Source: Paraburkholderia susongensis (GTDB taxonomy: Bacteria > Pseudomonadota > Gammaproteobacteria > Burkholderiales > Burkholderiaceae). From it: 64,000 nt of DNA. Location of the stretch: assembly GCF_900177725.1 (NCBI RefSeq), contig NZ_FXAT01000002.1, positions 682,001-746,000 of the forward strand. The letters run 5' to 3'. Made by a program: the position numbers and the translations under genes. Under the pieces are notes generated by a model. That model saw only the letters and a list, made by a program, of their open reading frames with translations, did no database searches and was not told the origin of the DNA. Each line of letters opens with the position of its first letter. Positions within the stretch are counted from its first letter, which is position 1. This document shows, one piece after another, positions 48,592 to 56,169 of this stretch.

Positions 48592-49080
48592 TCATTTATC
48601 CATCTGCTTCTGCGCGTCGCTGGAATCGGCCGAAGCCGACGACGAACCAGACGAAGAAGCAGACGAAGAAGCGGACGACGTCGCGTTCTGCGCCGACCAC
48701 GCCTGCAGCTTGCGCCCCGCCGCCTCGAGACCCTGCCCCGTAATCGACGCGGCCTTGCCAAGCTGCGCGTTAGCCGTGCTCGCCGCGTTCTGCAGATTGG
48801 CCTGCGCGCTCGATGCGAGCGCAGCGGGATCGATATTGATCGACGGCGCGGAGGCGGAATCGAGGTTCTGCTGCGCGGTGGCCTTGGTCGCATCGACCTG
48901 CTGGCCGACGTAGCTCGCCGCCTGATCGAGCTTCTGACCGGCGGCCTGGGCAGCGTCGTTGAGCGTGCCCGTCACCTGACCGGCCGACGCATCGTTTTTC
49001 TGGCATGCGGCGAGGCCGCCGAAAATCAGGACCACGAACGCCGCGCGGCGCAACAAAGAGGAAGGAAGCGATGAAATCAT
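48592..49080 (-). CDS. Ala/Gln/Ser-rich lipoprotein
   Basis: A 162-residue lipoprotein with a signal peptide and lipobox LAAC (23-26; lipidated Cys26). The mature protein is low-complexity, with an Ala/Gln/Asp/Asn-rich helical middle (repeats such as GTLNDAAQAAGQKLDQAASYVGQ and ATAQQNLDSA) and a Ser/Ala-rich C-terminus. No enzyme motif; probably an envelope protein. The family is not one I recognise. The ATG at 49080 is preceded by GAAGGAAGCG. An upstream in-frame ATG at 49176 lacks a Shine-Dalgarno. It is on the same strand as the Rrf2 gene, 98 nt upstream of its start. Confidence 0.8.
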   Translation of the reverse strand: MISSLPSSLLRRAAFVVLIFGGLAACQKNDASAGQVTGTLNDAAQAAGQKLDQAASYVGQQVDATKATAQQNLDSASAPSINIDPAALASSAQANLQNAASTANAQLGKAASITGQGLEAAGRKLQAWSAQNATSSASSSASSSGSSSASADSSDAQKQMDK

Positions 49081-49388
49081 GTTGGGTATGAGCCGCACCG
49101 GGCGGCTCGGGCATGCGAAGACGCGCCCATGATACCGCCGTTGCGCCGCACCCCCGCTTTTACGCGCCGCGCGCAACGCACATCGGCGCCGCCAGCGGCC
49201 CGCCGATCATGCCGCGTGAGCCTGCGCCCGCGCCTGCGCCTGCGCATGGAGCGCGCCGCCCCGTCGCCGTTCTGTCAAGGTTGATGGAGTAGACTGCCTG
49301 AGCATCGAGCAGCACTCAGCATCTCATCGCGCCGATGCACGCCTGTGAACCTCGGCGCGGTATTCCGTTGATCAACCGGAGGCATACG
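49081..49388. other. Divergent gap between the lipoprotein and PfpI genes
   Basis: 308 nt with no gene. The centre (49205-49245) consists of GC-rich CCTGCG(C) repeats. A TAGACT hexamer near 49291 may be the -10 of the PfpI gene. Confidence 0.4.
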
Positions 49389-49970
49389 ATGGCTGCAAAG
49401 AAGATCCTGTTCCTGACCGGCGACTTCGCCGAGGATTACGAAACGATGGTGCCGTTTCAGGCGCTGCAGGCGGTCGGCCATATCGTCGATGCGGTCTGCC
49501 CGAACAAGAAAGCGGGCGATCGCGTGAAGACCGCGATTCACGATTTCGAAGGCGACCAGACCTACACCGAGAAGCCTGGCCATCAGTTCACGCTCAACGC
49601 CTCGTTCGACGACGCCGATCCGCGCCAGTACGACGCGCTCGCGATCGCCGGCGGCCGCGCGCCGGAGTACTTGCGGCTCGACCCGCGGGTGATCGACGTC
49701 GTGCGGCAATTCGCCGAGGCGGGCAAGCCGATCGCCGCGATCTGCCACGCCGCGCAGCTGCTGGCCGCCGCCGACGTGATCCGCGGCAAGCGCATTTCCG
49801 CGTATCCGGCCTGCGCGCCCGAAGTCAAGCTGGCGGGCGGCGAATATGCCGACATTCCCGTCGACGCCGCGATCACCGACGCCAACTTCGTCACCGCGCC
49901 CGCGTGGCCCGCGCATCCCGAGTGGCTGCGGCAGTTCCTCGTACTGCTCGGCACGCGCATCGAGCATTGA
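49389..49970 (+). CDS. DJ-1/PfpI family protein
   Basis: A 193-residue single-domain DJ-1/PfpI superfamily protein. The nucleophilic cysteine is Cys119, with His120, in the nucleophile elbow [15 protein letters not shown]. The second conserved acidic residue is Glu15 in [10 protein letters not shown]. Proteins of this class are proteases, deglycases/glyoxalases or stress chaperones; the exact activity is unknown. The start at 49389 ([18 protein letters not shown]) is preferred over the upstream in-frame ATG at 49335, which lies in a GC-rich leader without a good ribosome-binding site. Confidence 0.9.
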   Translation: MAAKKILFLTGDFAEDYETMVPFQALQAVGHIVDAVCPNKKAGDRVKTAIHDFEGDQTYTEKPGHQFTLNASFDDADPRQYDALAIAGGRAPEYLRLDPRVIDVVRQFAEAGKPIAAICHAAQLLAAADVIRGKRISAYPACAPEVKLAGGEYADIPVDAAITDANFVTAPAWPAHPEWLRQFLVLLGTRIEH

Positions 49971-50091
49971 GTTCGACGGCGAGCACGCTCACGCGCCTCG
50001 CGCACGCTCCGCCTTGCCGCCAGGCGGCGCTCGCCGCAACATCACCCGCCCCCCCACATTTGGGAGTCGTCCGATAGTTCTCGAAGAAAAG

Positions 50092-50122
50092 CTCCCCCAT
50101 AGTCGCGGCTGCCTTGGGGGAG
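50092..50122 (+). promoter_or_regulatory. Hairpin masking the ribosome-binding site of the small membrane protein gene
   Basis: CTCCCCC (50092-50098) is the exact complement of GGGGGAG (50116-50122), which is the Shine-Dalgarno just upstream of the ATG at 50129; the pairing extends by A99-T115. An earlier TGGGAG (50061-50066) can pair with the same CTCCC, freeing the ribosome-binding site. The two alternative pairings would make a translational switch. Confidence 0.55.
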
Positions 50123-50128
50123 TATTCG

Positions 50129-50455
50129 ATGAAACTGACCGACTGGATCGTGATCCTCGCCATCATCCTGATGGCGATTGCGTTTTTCTGCGCACGCAGG
50201 CCGGGCGCCTGGTCGCGCAACAACCGCGCGCGGCGTATGGCGGGCACGCGCCTGCTGCTGCAGGCCGCGTGTTCGCTGTGGGCGGCGCTGCTGATCGCCG
50301 TGCAGGGCCTCTTCACCGTCGACGGCTTTGCCGGCTTGCGGCCCGCGCCGCTCGAAGTGCTCGCGGGCGTCGCGGTGCTGGCGGCCTGCGGATGCTATTG
50401 GTCGATTCGCGGCAGCCGGCTGCTCAAACCGCGGCGCATCTTCGCGGGCTCCTGA
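50129..50455 (+). CDS. Small hydrophobic membrane protein
   Basis: A 108-residue protein with about three hydrophobic segments: N-terminal MKLTDWIVILAIILMAIAFF (about 7-25), a second near 47-65 (LLLQAACSLWAALLIAVQGL) and a third near 80-95 (LEVLAGVAVLAACGCY). Loops are basic. I do not recognise a family. The start at 50129 is supported by GGGGGAG 6 nt upstream. Its 3' end overlaps the convergent histidine-kinase gene by 61 nt. The leader has a hairpin that would hide the ribosome-binding site, implying regulated translation. Confidence 0.7.
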   Translation: MKLTDWIVILAIILMAIAFFCARRPGAWSRNNRARRMAGTRLLLQAACSLWAALLIAVQGLFTVDGFAGLRPAPLEVLAGVAVLAACGCYWSIRGSRLLKPRRIFAGS

Positions 50456-52314
50456 GCGCTTTCCGAATTCGCGATATCGGTCAAGGCGCCGTCGGTCACC
50501 TCATGCCTACCGGGTGCTGATACCGCGCTGCGCATCGGCGGAATGGGCGGCGGCCTGCCCGCTGCACTTGCACTTGTACCCGCACCTGCACCTGCCACAC
50601 CTGCACTTGCGCCCGCACCCGCGCGCTCACGCGCATCCAGCTCCGCACCGCTGCCCCACGAATTGCGCGCCGCCCGAACACCAGCCGCTTCCCCCAGCGC
50701 CGGCGCGCCGGCCACGTACTCCCTCGCACCCGCGCCCGCCTCGGGAAGCGACAGATAAAACGTCGTGCCCGCCCCCTCCTTCGATTCCGCCCACACGCGG
50801 CCACCGTGCCGTTCGACCATGCGCCGCACGAGCGCGAGGCCGATGCCCTCGCCCGCCGTCGCATTGCCGTGCAGACGCTGGAACGCGTTGAAGAGGCGCG
50901 GCAGCGCGATGGCCGGAATGCCGAGGCCGTTGTCGCGCACATAGAAGATGCGCAACGAATGCACGCCTGGCGGTGCGGGCGTCGTGCCGATTTCGATGCG
51001 GCCTTCGCGCGCCGGGTCCAGATAATTGACCGCATTGCCGATCAGGTTCGCGAAGATCTGTTCGAGCGCGGTGGGATCCCCCCACACCGCGGGCAAGTCG
51101 CCGACGGTCACGCGCGCGCGCCGCGCCCGGATCGAGCCCTGCATCGCATCGACGACGCGCTGCACGATGTCGCGCACATCCACCTTCTGGCGCCGGTACT
51201 CGACGCGGCCGACGCGCGAGAGCCGCAGCAGCGCATCGATAATGTGCGACGCCCGCAACACGGCAGTCTGCAGATAATGCAGCGCCTCGCTGATGTCCTC
51301 CTCGATCACGCGCTCGATGCGCTGCCGCGCGCCCGCCGCGAGCGACGATTCGCGCACCATCGTGCGCAGTTCGTCGCACGCGTGGATCAGTTCCCTCGAG
51401 AAGCCTTGCAGGTTCACGAGCGGTGCGCGCAGATCGTGCGACACGCTGTAGATGAACATTTCGTTTTCCTGAGTCTGCTGCCGCAGCGTCTCGTTGATCC
51501 GCGCCAGTTCGGCCGCGCGGCGCTCGAGGTCCGCGTGAAAGCGCGCCTCGATGCGCTCGGCTTCGAGCAGACGCCGGCTGGTCTCGTGCAAGGTCAGATC
51601 GAGCCGCGCGATTTCATCGCGGCCCGCGCCGATCGGCGCGAGCGGTTCGTTGCCCGCGAGCCGCCCGGCGTTGTCGGAGAGCAGCGCGAGCCGGCCGCGC
51701 ACGCCGCGCGTGAACATCCACACAGCGAGCGCGACGAACAGCAGCGAGCCCAACGCGGCCGCGACGATCAGCGACTGCTGCCGTTCGCGCGCCGCGTCGG
51801 CGGCATTCGAGCGCAGCGTGTCGAGGCGCCGCTCCTCGCCCTGGAACGCGCTCACCTGGAAGCGGAAACGATCGAGCACGTCGGCCTGAGCGAGATCGCG
51901 AAAGCGCGCGAGAATGTCGGCGCGCCGCCCCGCGTGCAGCAGGTCCTCGATCCGGTCCGACCATTGACGATACGCCTGCACCGCCTGGCGCACCTCGACC
52001 ACGCGCTCGACCTGCGCCGGATTGTCCGCGACCAGTTCGGCCAGCTGATCGATGCGCCGGTCGACGTTGATCCATAGCGCCACCGGCGTCGTGAAGTGAG
52101 TGTCGTTGGCGAGCACCGCGCCGCGCAGCGCGACGGATTCGGAGAGCACCGGATCGAGAATCGCGGTGCTCTGGCGCAGCACTTCCTCGCTGTGCATCGC
52201 CCAACGCTCCGCCTGCGCGGTGTCGGCCTGCGCCTTCACGAGTCCGGAAAGCAGCGCCAGTTCGAAGACAGCAGGAATCGCGATCAGCAACAGGCCTTTA
52301 GTGGTCAGTCTCAT
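50395..52314 (-). CDS. Orphan sensor histidine kinase with CHASE3-like sensor domain
   Basis: A 639-residue membrane-bound histidine kinase. Two helices (about 7-27 and 181-202) frame a CHASE3-like extracytoplasmic region (about 30-175). A HAMP-like linker follows (203-255). The H-box SVSHDLRAPLVNLQGF contains His293. The ATPase domain has N-box NLIGNAVNYL (423-432), G1 DNGLGIP (461-467) and G2 GEGIGLAL (489-496). Residues from about 527 to 639 are a Gly/Ala/Pro-rich tail without function assigned. No response regulator gene lies next to it. The last 61 nt overlap a convergent small membrane-protein gene, which may limit both transcripts. Confidence 0.92.
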   Translation of the reverse strand: MRLTTKGLLLIAIPAVFELALLSGLVKAQADTAQAERWAMHSEEVLRQSTAILDPVLSESVALRGAVLANDTHFTTPVALWINVDRRIDQLAELVADNPAQVERVVEVRQAVQAYRQWSDRIEDLLHAGRRADILARFRDLAQADVLDRFRFQVSAFQGEERRLDTLRSNAADAARERQQSLIVAAALGSLLFVALAVWMFTRGVRGRLALLSDNAGRLAGNEPLAPIGAGRDEIARLDLTLHETSRRLLEAERIEARFHADLERRAAELARINETLRQQTQENEMFIYSVSHDLRAPLVNLQGFSRELIHACDELRTMVRESSLAAGARQRIERVIEEDISEALHYLQTAVLRASHIIDALLRLSRVGRVEYRRQKVDVRDIVQRVVDAMQGSIRARRARVTVGDLPAVWGDPTALEQIFANLIGNAVNYLDPAREGRIEIGTTPAPPGVHSLRIFYVRDNGLGIPAIALPRLFNAFQRLHGNATAGEGIGLALVRRMVERHGGRVWAESKEGAGTTFYLSLPEAGAGAREYVAGAPALGEAAGVRAARNSWGSGAELDARERAGAGASAGVAGAGAGTSASAAGRPPPIPPMRSAVSAPGRHEVTDGALTDIANSESAQEPAKMRRGLSSRLPRIDQ

Positions 52315-52586
52315 GCGTGCGCATTGAAGGAATTGGCCGGCGGATCATGCACGGAGTCGGCACATTATGTCGGCGTTTGCGTAGGAAGACAAAGAGACCG
52401 CAAGTCACGGCAAGCGCCCGCTTCGATGCGGCGCCGGGCGCGTCGCGCATGCGCCTGCGTGTGCCTGCGTGTGCCCTCGTTCAGCACCGCCTGGGCACTT
52501 CATGCGTCAGGATTCCAAATAAAATTGTAATTAAAATCGAAGATTACGCCCTCAACTGGATCATTCCCGCCGCAATCCGGCGCGCA

Positions 52587-52604
52587 TGCACTTCGATTGT
52601 GCTT
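52587..52604 (+). promoter_or_regulatory. NtrC-like enhancer site
   Basis: TGCACTTCGATTGTGCTT matches the NtrC consensus TGCAC(Y)-N5-GGTGC(A), like the E. coli glnA sites (for example TGCACCAACATGGTGCTT, recalled). It lies about 110 bp upstream of the -24 element, a normal distance for an NtrC enhancer. Confidence 0.7.
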
Positions 52605-52712
52605 ATGATCTCTGTTCAGGTGCAGAAAGTATCCGCGCCGCACATCGTCCAATCGACAGAGAATCCCATCCCGGTGCCTGCCTGCACCGCGGCGACGCGA
52701 ACGGCACAACTT

Positions 52713-52728
52713 TGGCCCGCTTCTTGCT
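52713..52728 (+). promoter_or_regulatory. Sigma-54 (-24/-12) promoter of amt
   Basis: TGGCCCGCTTCTTGCT: GG at 52714-52715 and GC at 52726-52727 are separated by 10 nt, the sigma-54 spacing, and TTGCT matches the -12 box. The start point would be near 52739, 28 nt before the amt ATG. Confidence 0.75.
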
Positions 52729-52766
52729 CACATTGCGCACTTTTTTGGCATAAGCGGGACACATCG

Positions 52767-53954
52767 ATGGAAAGTCTGAAATACGGCGCCGACACTGAGT
52801 TTCTTCTGCTCGGCGCCGCCATGGTGCTGGCAATGCACGCGGGGTTTGCATTCCTCGAGCTCGGCACGGTGCGCAAGAAGAATCAGGTCAATGCGCTCGT
52901 CAAGATTCTGGTGGATTTCTCGGTCTCGACGATCGCGTATTTCTTCATCGGCTATACGATCGCTTACGGCGTGCAGTTTTTCGGCAGCGCCGCGTCGCTC
53001 GCCGAGCACAACGGCTATGCGCTGGTGCGCTTTTTCTTTCTGCTGACGTTCGCCGCCGCGATTCCCGCGATCGTGTCGGGCGGCATCGCCGAGCGCTCGA
53101 AATTCAACCCGCAGCTGTTTGCGACCTTCGTGCTGGTCGGCTTCGTCTATCCGTTCTTCGAAGGAATCGTCTGGAACGACCGCTTCGGCATCCAGGACTG
53201 GCTCGCCCGGGCGTTCGGCGCGCCGTTCCACGACTTCGCGGGCTCGGTGGTCGTGCACGCGTTCGGCGGCTGGGTCGCGCTGCCGGCCGTGCTGCTGCTC
53301 GGCGCGCGCCACGGTCGCTACCATCGCGACGGCGGCATCGCCGCGCATCCGCCGTCGAACATTCCGTTTCTCGCGCTCGGCGCATGGGTGCTGACGGTCG
53401 GCTGGTTCGGCTTCAACGTGATGAGCGCGCAGACGCTCGACAAGATCAGCGGCCTCGTCGCGGTCAATTCGCTGATGGCGATGGTCGGCGGCACGCTGAG
53501 CGCCTGGTTCGCCGGCCGCAACGACCCCGGCTTCACGTATAACGGCCCGCTCGCGGGACTCGTGGCGGTGTGCGCCGGCTCGGACATCATGCATCCGCTC
53601 GGCGCGCTGGTCACGGGCGGCGTCGCGGGCGTGCTGTTCGTCTATATGTTCACCTGCGTGCAGAACCGCTGGCGCATCGACGACGTGCTCGGCGTGTGGC
53701 CGCTGCACGGCTTGTGCGGCGCGTGGGGCGGCATCGCGGCCGGCATCTTCGGGATGCGCGCGTTGGGCGGGCTGGGCGGCGTGTCGCTCGGCTCTCAGGT
53801 GATCGGCACGCTCGGCGGCATCGTCGTGTCGACGCTCGGCGGCACGCTCGTGTACGGAGTGATCCGCATGACGGTCGGCCTGCGGCTCGACCAGGAAGAG
53901 GAATACAACGGCGCGGATCTGTCGATCCACAGGATTTCGGCGACGCCGGAGTGA
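52767..53954 (+). CDS. amt: Ammonium transporter
   Basis: Amt-family channel for ammonium uptake. The 395-residue protein has about eleven membrane helices. Pore residues are present: Asp156 in HDFAGSVVVH, with His164 and His314 (WPLHGLCGAWGG) as the twin-His pair. The start at 52767 (MESLKYGADTEFLLLGAAMV) lacks a signal peptide. No glnK gene is beside it, unlike many amtB loci. A sigma-54 promoter and an NtrC-like enhancer lie upstream, so expression under nitrogen limitation is inferred. The next hairpin (53958-53985) lacks a T-tract. Confidence 0.92.
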   Translation: MESLKYGADTEFLLLGAAMVLAMHAGFAFLELGTVRKKNQVNALVKILVDFSVSTIAYFFIGYTIAYGVQFFGSAASLAEHNGYALVRFFFLLTFAAAIPAIVSGGIAERSKFNPQLFATFVLVGFVYPFFEGIVWNDRFGIQDWLARAFGAPFHDFAGSVVVHAFGGWVALPAVLLLGARHGRYHRDGGIAAHPPSNIPFLALGAWVLTVGWFGFNVMSAQTLDKISGLVAVNSLMAMVGGTLSAWFAGRNDPGFTYNGPLAGLVAVCAGSDIMHPLGALVTGGVAGVLFVYMFTCVQNRWRIDDVLGVWPLHGLCGAWGGIAAGIFGMRALGGLGGVSLGSQVIGTLGGIVVSTLGGTLVYGVIRMTVGLRLDQEEEYNGADLSIHRISATPE

Positions 53955-54035
53955 GGCGCGGCGGGCGCGATAGGCGCCCCGCCGCCGCTTCCCGCCTGTC
54001 CCCAAATGCCCTTGCCAATGTTAGACTTCGCCGCT

Positions 54036-54085
54036 GGAGATGGCATTCTCCATTAACCGCCCTCGGGGCTGATGATGCCTGCTAC
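54036..54085 (+). ncRNA. Fluoride riboswitch (crcB motif)
   Basis: The aptamer follows the consensus closely: P1-loop GGAGATGGCATTCTCC (54036-54051), then AACCGC, and GCTGATGATGCCTGCTAC, with the GGCAT loop pairing with ATGCC as the pseudoknot. It is 77 nt upstream of crcB. Fluoride binding would turn on the exporter gene; the expression platform (54086-54161) is not obvious by eye, though an inverted GCCCGGC / GC-rich segment follows directly. Confidence 0.92.
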
Positions 54086-54161
54086 GCCCGGCTATGCGGA
54101 CGCGGCATCGATTCGCCCGCATGAACCGGTTTGTCGACACTCCGGCTTCAACACCTTTTCC

Positions 54162-54542
54162 ATGTATTGGTCCTTTCTCGCTGTCGCCATTGGCGGCGCA
54201 CTCGGCTCGTTGTTCCGCTGGTTTCTCGGCATTCGCCTGAACGGCGTATTTAGCGGACTGCCGCTCGGCACGCTCGCCGCCAACGTGATCGCCGGCTACA
54301 TCATCGGCGTGGCGGTCGCGGGCTTCGCGCGGGCGCCGCAACTCACGCCTGAATGGCGCCTGTTCGTCATTACCGGCCTGATGGGCGGCCTGTCCACGTT
54401 CTCGACGTTCTCCGCGGAAGTCGTGCAGCGTCTGCAGGACGGCCGACTCGGCTGGGCGGCCGGCGAAGTGGTGATTCACGTGAGCGCGTCGCTCGTGATG
54501 ACGATCCTCGGCATCGCGACGGTTTCGTTGCTGTCGCGCTGA
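54162..54542 (+). CDS. crcB: Fluoride channel CrcB/FluC
   Basis: A 126-residue, four-helix fluoride-specific ion channel that works as a dual-topology dimer. The family motifs are present: [10 protein letters not shown] (11-20, with Arg19), [10 protein letters not shown] (Asn41), and the [10 protein letters not shown] block (75-84), which holds the pore phenylalanines. The start at 54162 (MYWSFLAV) is supported by length; the upstream frame would run through the riboswitch. The fluoride riboswitch upstream confirms the role. The iclR gene follows after 419 nt. Confidence 0.95.
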   Translation: MYWSFLAVAIGGALGSLFRWFLGIRLNGVFSGLPLGTLAANVIAGYIIGVAVAGFARAPQLTPEWRLFVITGLMGGLSTFSTFSAEVVQRLQDGRLGWAAGEVVIHVSASLVMTILGIATVSLLSR

Positions 54543-54576
54543 GCGCGCGCAGGCTTTGTCGTGCGCCGATAGCCCG

Positions 54577-54608
54577 AAAAAAAAGGCGTCACGTTGCCGT
54601 GACGCCTT
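54577..54608 (-). terminator. Leftward intrinsic terminator with GCAA tetraloop
   Basis: 11-bp stem (54598-54608 with 54583-54593), GNRA-type loop GCAA on the minus strand, followed by T-run (A8 at 54577-54584 on the plus strand). It may also act as a weak terminator for crcB on the plus strand, where it is followed only by AAAAAG. Confidence 0.8.
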
Positions 54609-54653
54609 AAAAAGTTCTAGCCATTCCGAGGGCCGTGCTAGAACCTGAGAGAC

Positions 54654-54673
54654 GGTATTCGAAGGTATTCGAA
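54654..54673. repeat. Tandem 10-nt repeat
   Basis: GGTATTCGAA occurs twice in direct tandem at 54654-54663 and 54664-54673, within the candidate small RNA. A degenerate third copy (AGAGTTCGGA) follows. Confidence 0.6.
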
Positions 54674-54838
54674 AGAGTTCGGAACCAATGCATCCAGCAT
54701 TTCATCCTGAAATATGGGAACTCGAAATACGGGATCCGAAAATCACCTTTCGAAATGAAGTTCCATTTTTTACGATTATGCTGACTGAGTCAGGCAAAAG
54801 TCTAAAGCATCTCGAACTGTTTCAGCAATCTATTCCGA

Positions 54839-54844
54839 TATAAT
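54839..54844 (+). promoter_or_regulatory. -10 hexamer of the iclR promoter
   Basis: Perfect TATAAT with a weak -35 (ACTGTT/CTGTTT near 54816-54822). It would start a leader of about 110 nt before the iclR-type gene at 54962. The promoter overlaps the proposed sRNA promoter region on the other strand. Confidence 0.5.
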
Positions 54845-54961
54845 GAATCCTCTAATGAAGTAATGAACTTCATACTCTGGTTTGGGGTCGCCCGTCGACT
54901 TTTGCGGGCCGGCCGTCAACAGGTTGCGAACGCATAATTTGAAATACAGTTCCAAAAAACC

Positions 54962-55798
54962 ATGAATCGCCCCACCTCTCCCCAAGCCACAACCCTCTTC
55001 GCAAAAGACAAGGACGGCGCGGGCGACGAAGTCACCGCCCTTGCGCGCGGCCTGACCGTGCTGCGTTCGATCGCCGCCGCCCACGCGCCGCTCAGCAATC
55101 GCGAACTCACCGAACTGACCGGCATTCCGAAGCCCACCGTCTCGCGCATCACCGCGACGCTCGTCGGCGCCGGCTTCCTGCTGCGACTGCCCGACAGCGA
55201 GCGCTTCGTGCTGACCTCGTCGGTGCTGGAGCTGAGCAACGGTTTTCTGCGCAATTTCGACATCCGCGCCCGCGCGCGGCCGTTCCTGATCGAACTCGCG
55301 GAACGCACCGCGCTGTCAGTGCATCTGGCCGTGCGGGACCGTTTCGACATGGTCGTGATCGACGCGATCCGGCCGCGTTCGGCGGTCCTCGTGTCGCGGC
55401 TCGAGATCGGCTCGCGCATGAGCCTCACGCGCACCGCGGTCGGTCGCGCGTACCTCGCGGCGCTCGCGCAGCCGGAGCGCGTCGCGCTGCTCGCCGGCCT
55501 GCAGACGGCCGAGGGCGGCGAATGGGGCTATATCGGCAGCCGGCTCGAAAACGGAATCCAGGACACGCTCGAGCGCGGCTTCGCGATCGCCACCGGCGAG
55601 TGGTACGACGGCCTCAATGCGATCGCGCTGGGTTTCGTCGGACCATCGGGCGAGCGCTACGCGGTCAATTGCGGCGGCTCGGCCGACCAGTGTCCGCGCG
55701 ACTGGCTCCTCTCGCGCGCCGCGCCCGTGCTACTCGAATGCATCGGCAAGATCGTGCTCGAGATCGGCGGCACGCCGGGCCGCCGGCTCGATGAATGA
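54962..55798 (+). CDS. IclR family transcriptional regulator
   Basis: A 278-residue regulator with an N-terminal winged helix-turn-helix (about 25-80, ALARGLTVLRSIAAAHAPL, then RELTELTGIPKPTVSRITATL) and a C-terminal IclR ligand-binding domain (about 100-265: AERTALSVHLAVRDRFDMVVIDAIRP, later GVGA-type loops). Members control catabolic genes for aromatic or carboxylic compounds; this target is not in view. The ATG at 54962 follows an AT-rich leader. It is followed by a GC-rich hairpin (55803-55826) that may be a weak terminator, then the MdtABC-type operon. Confidence 0.9.
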   Translation: MNRPTSPQATTLFAKDKDGAGDEVTALARGLTVLRSIAAAHAPLSNRELTELTGIPKPTVSRITATLVGAGFLLRLPDSERFVLTSSVLELSNGFLRNFDIRARARPFLIELAERTALSVHLAVRDRFDMVVIDAIRPRSAVLVSRLEIGSRMSLTRTAVGRAYLAALAQPERVALLAGLQTAEGGEWGYIGSRLENGIQDTLERGFAIATGEWYDGLNAIALGFVGPSGERYAVNCGGSADQCPRDWLLSRAAPVLLECIGKIVLEIGGTPGRRLDE

Positions 55799-56169
55799 GA
55801 CATCGGGCGCGCAGCGCGCCGCCCGACAATTTCCCAACATCCTGTAACCTTCGTAATCAAACGAAAAATAGATAGCTGGACTGTTACAGACGCCGCAACG
55901 TACGATCACGCATCCCGTCGCGGGACGCGCACGCGGCGCGCGCTTCTCTCCGGTTCTCGGCGTCGAAAGCGCCCCGTCCAATCCATGATGATTCCGCATT
56001 GCGTTAACATCGCTGTCCCGCGTCTCGGGTAGCATCGCGTTGAGCGATGCGCGGCGCGCACGCCGCCAAGACCGCCTGCCATGCCGCCTGCGTACCGGCC
56101 CGTCGTCCTTCAAGGGTGGCGGCCGCGCGAGCGGCGCACATCAAAAAAGCCAGCCACCTGACCGAACCG
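55799..56169. other. Intergenic region upstream of the MdtABC-type operon
   Basis: 371 nt without a gene. CTGTAAC (55842-55848) and GTTACAG (55883-55889) are inverted over 34 nt, and TGTAACCTTCGTAATC contains an 11-nt direct repeat typical of OmpR-family response regulator boxes. The mdtA promoter is expected here; no clear sigma-70 hexamers were found. Confidence 0.45.

Larger units (their letters stand above)
52315..52766. other. Intergenic region upstream of amt
   Basis: A 452-nt region with no gene, turning AT-rich at 52510-52560. It contains an NtrC-like enhancer (52587-52604) and a sigma-54 -24/-12 promoter (52713-52728). The stretch TTTTGG just 3' of the transcription start is not coding. 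Confidence 0.6.
54577..54792 (-). ncRNA. Candidate leftward small RNA between crcB and iclR
   Basis: On the minus strand: a possible promoter TTGCTG (54828-54823), 18-bp spacer, TAGACT (54804-54799); a CTGACT-G-AGTCAG palindrome (54781-54793); a stem GTTCTAG-N17-CTAGAAC (54644-54614); and a terminator stem AAGGCGTCACG-GCAA-CGTGACGCCTT (54608-54583) followed by a T8 run (two of whose bases are in the stem). The order of stems and a poly-U tail looks like an Hfq-type sRNA. No leftward gene exists here to use this terminator. The transcript length of about 215 nt is inferred. Confidence 0.45.

Noticed and set aside
52674..52689. GGTGC-N6-GCACC palindrome as NtrC site
   Set aside because: The half-sites are in the reverse orientation to the NtrC consensus (TGCAC...GTGCA). 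The site at 52587-52604 is the better match.
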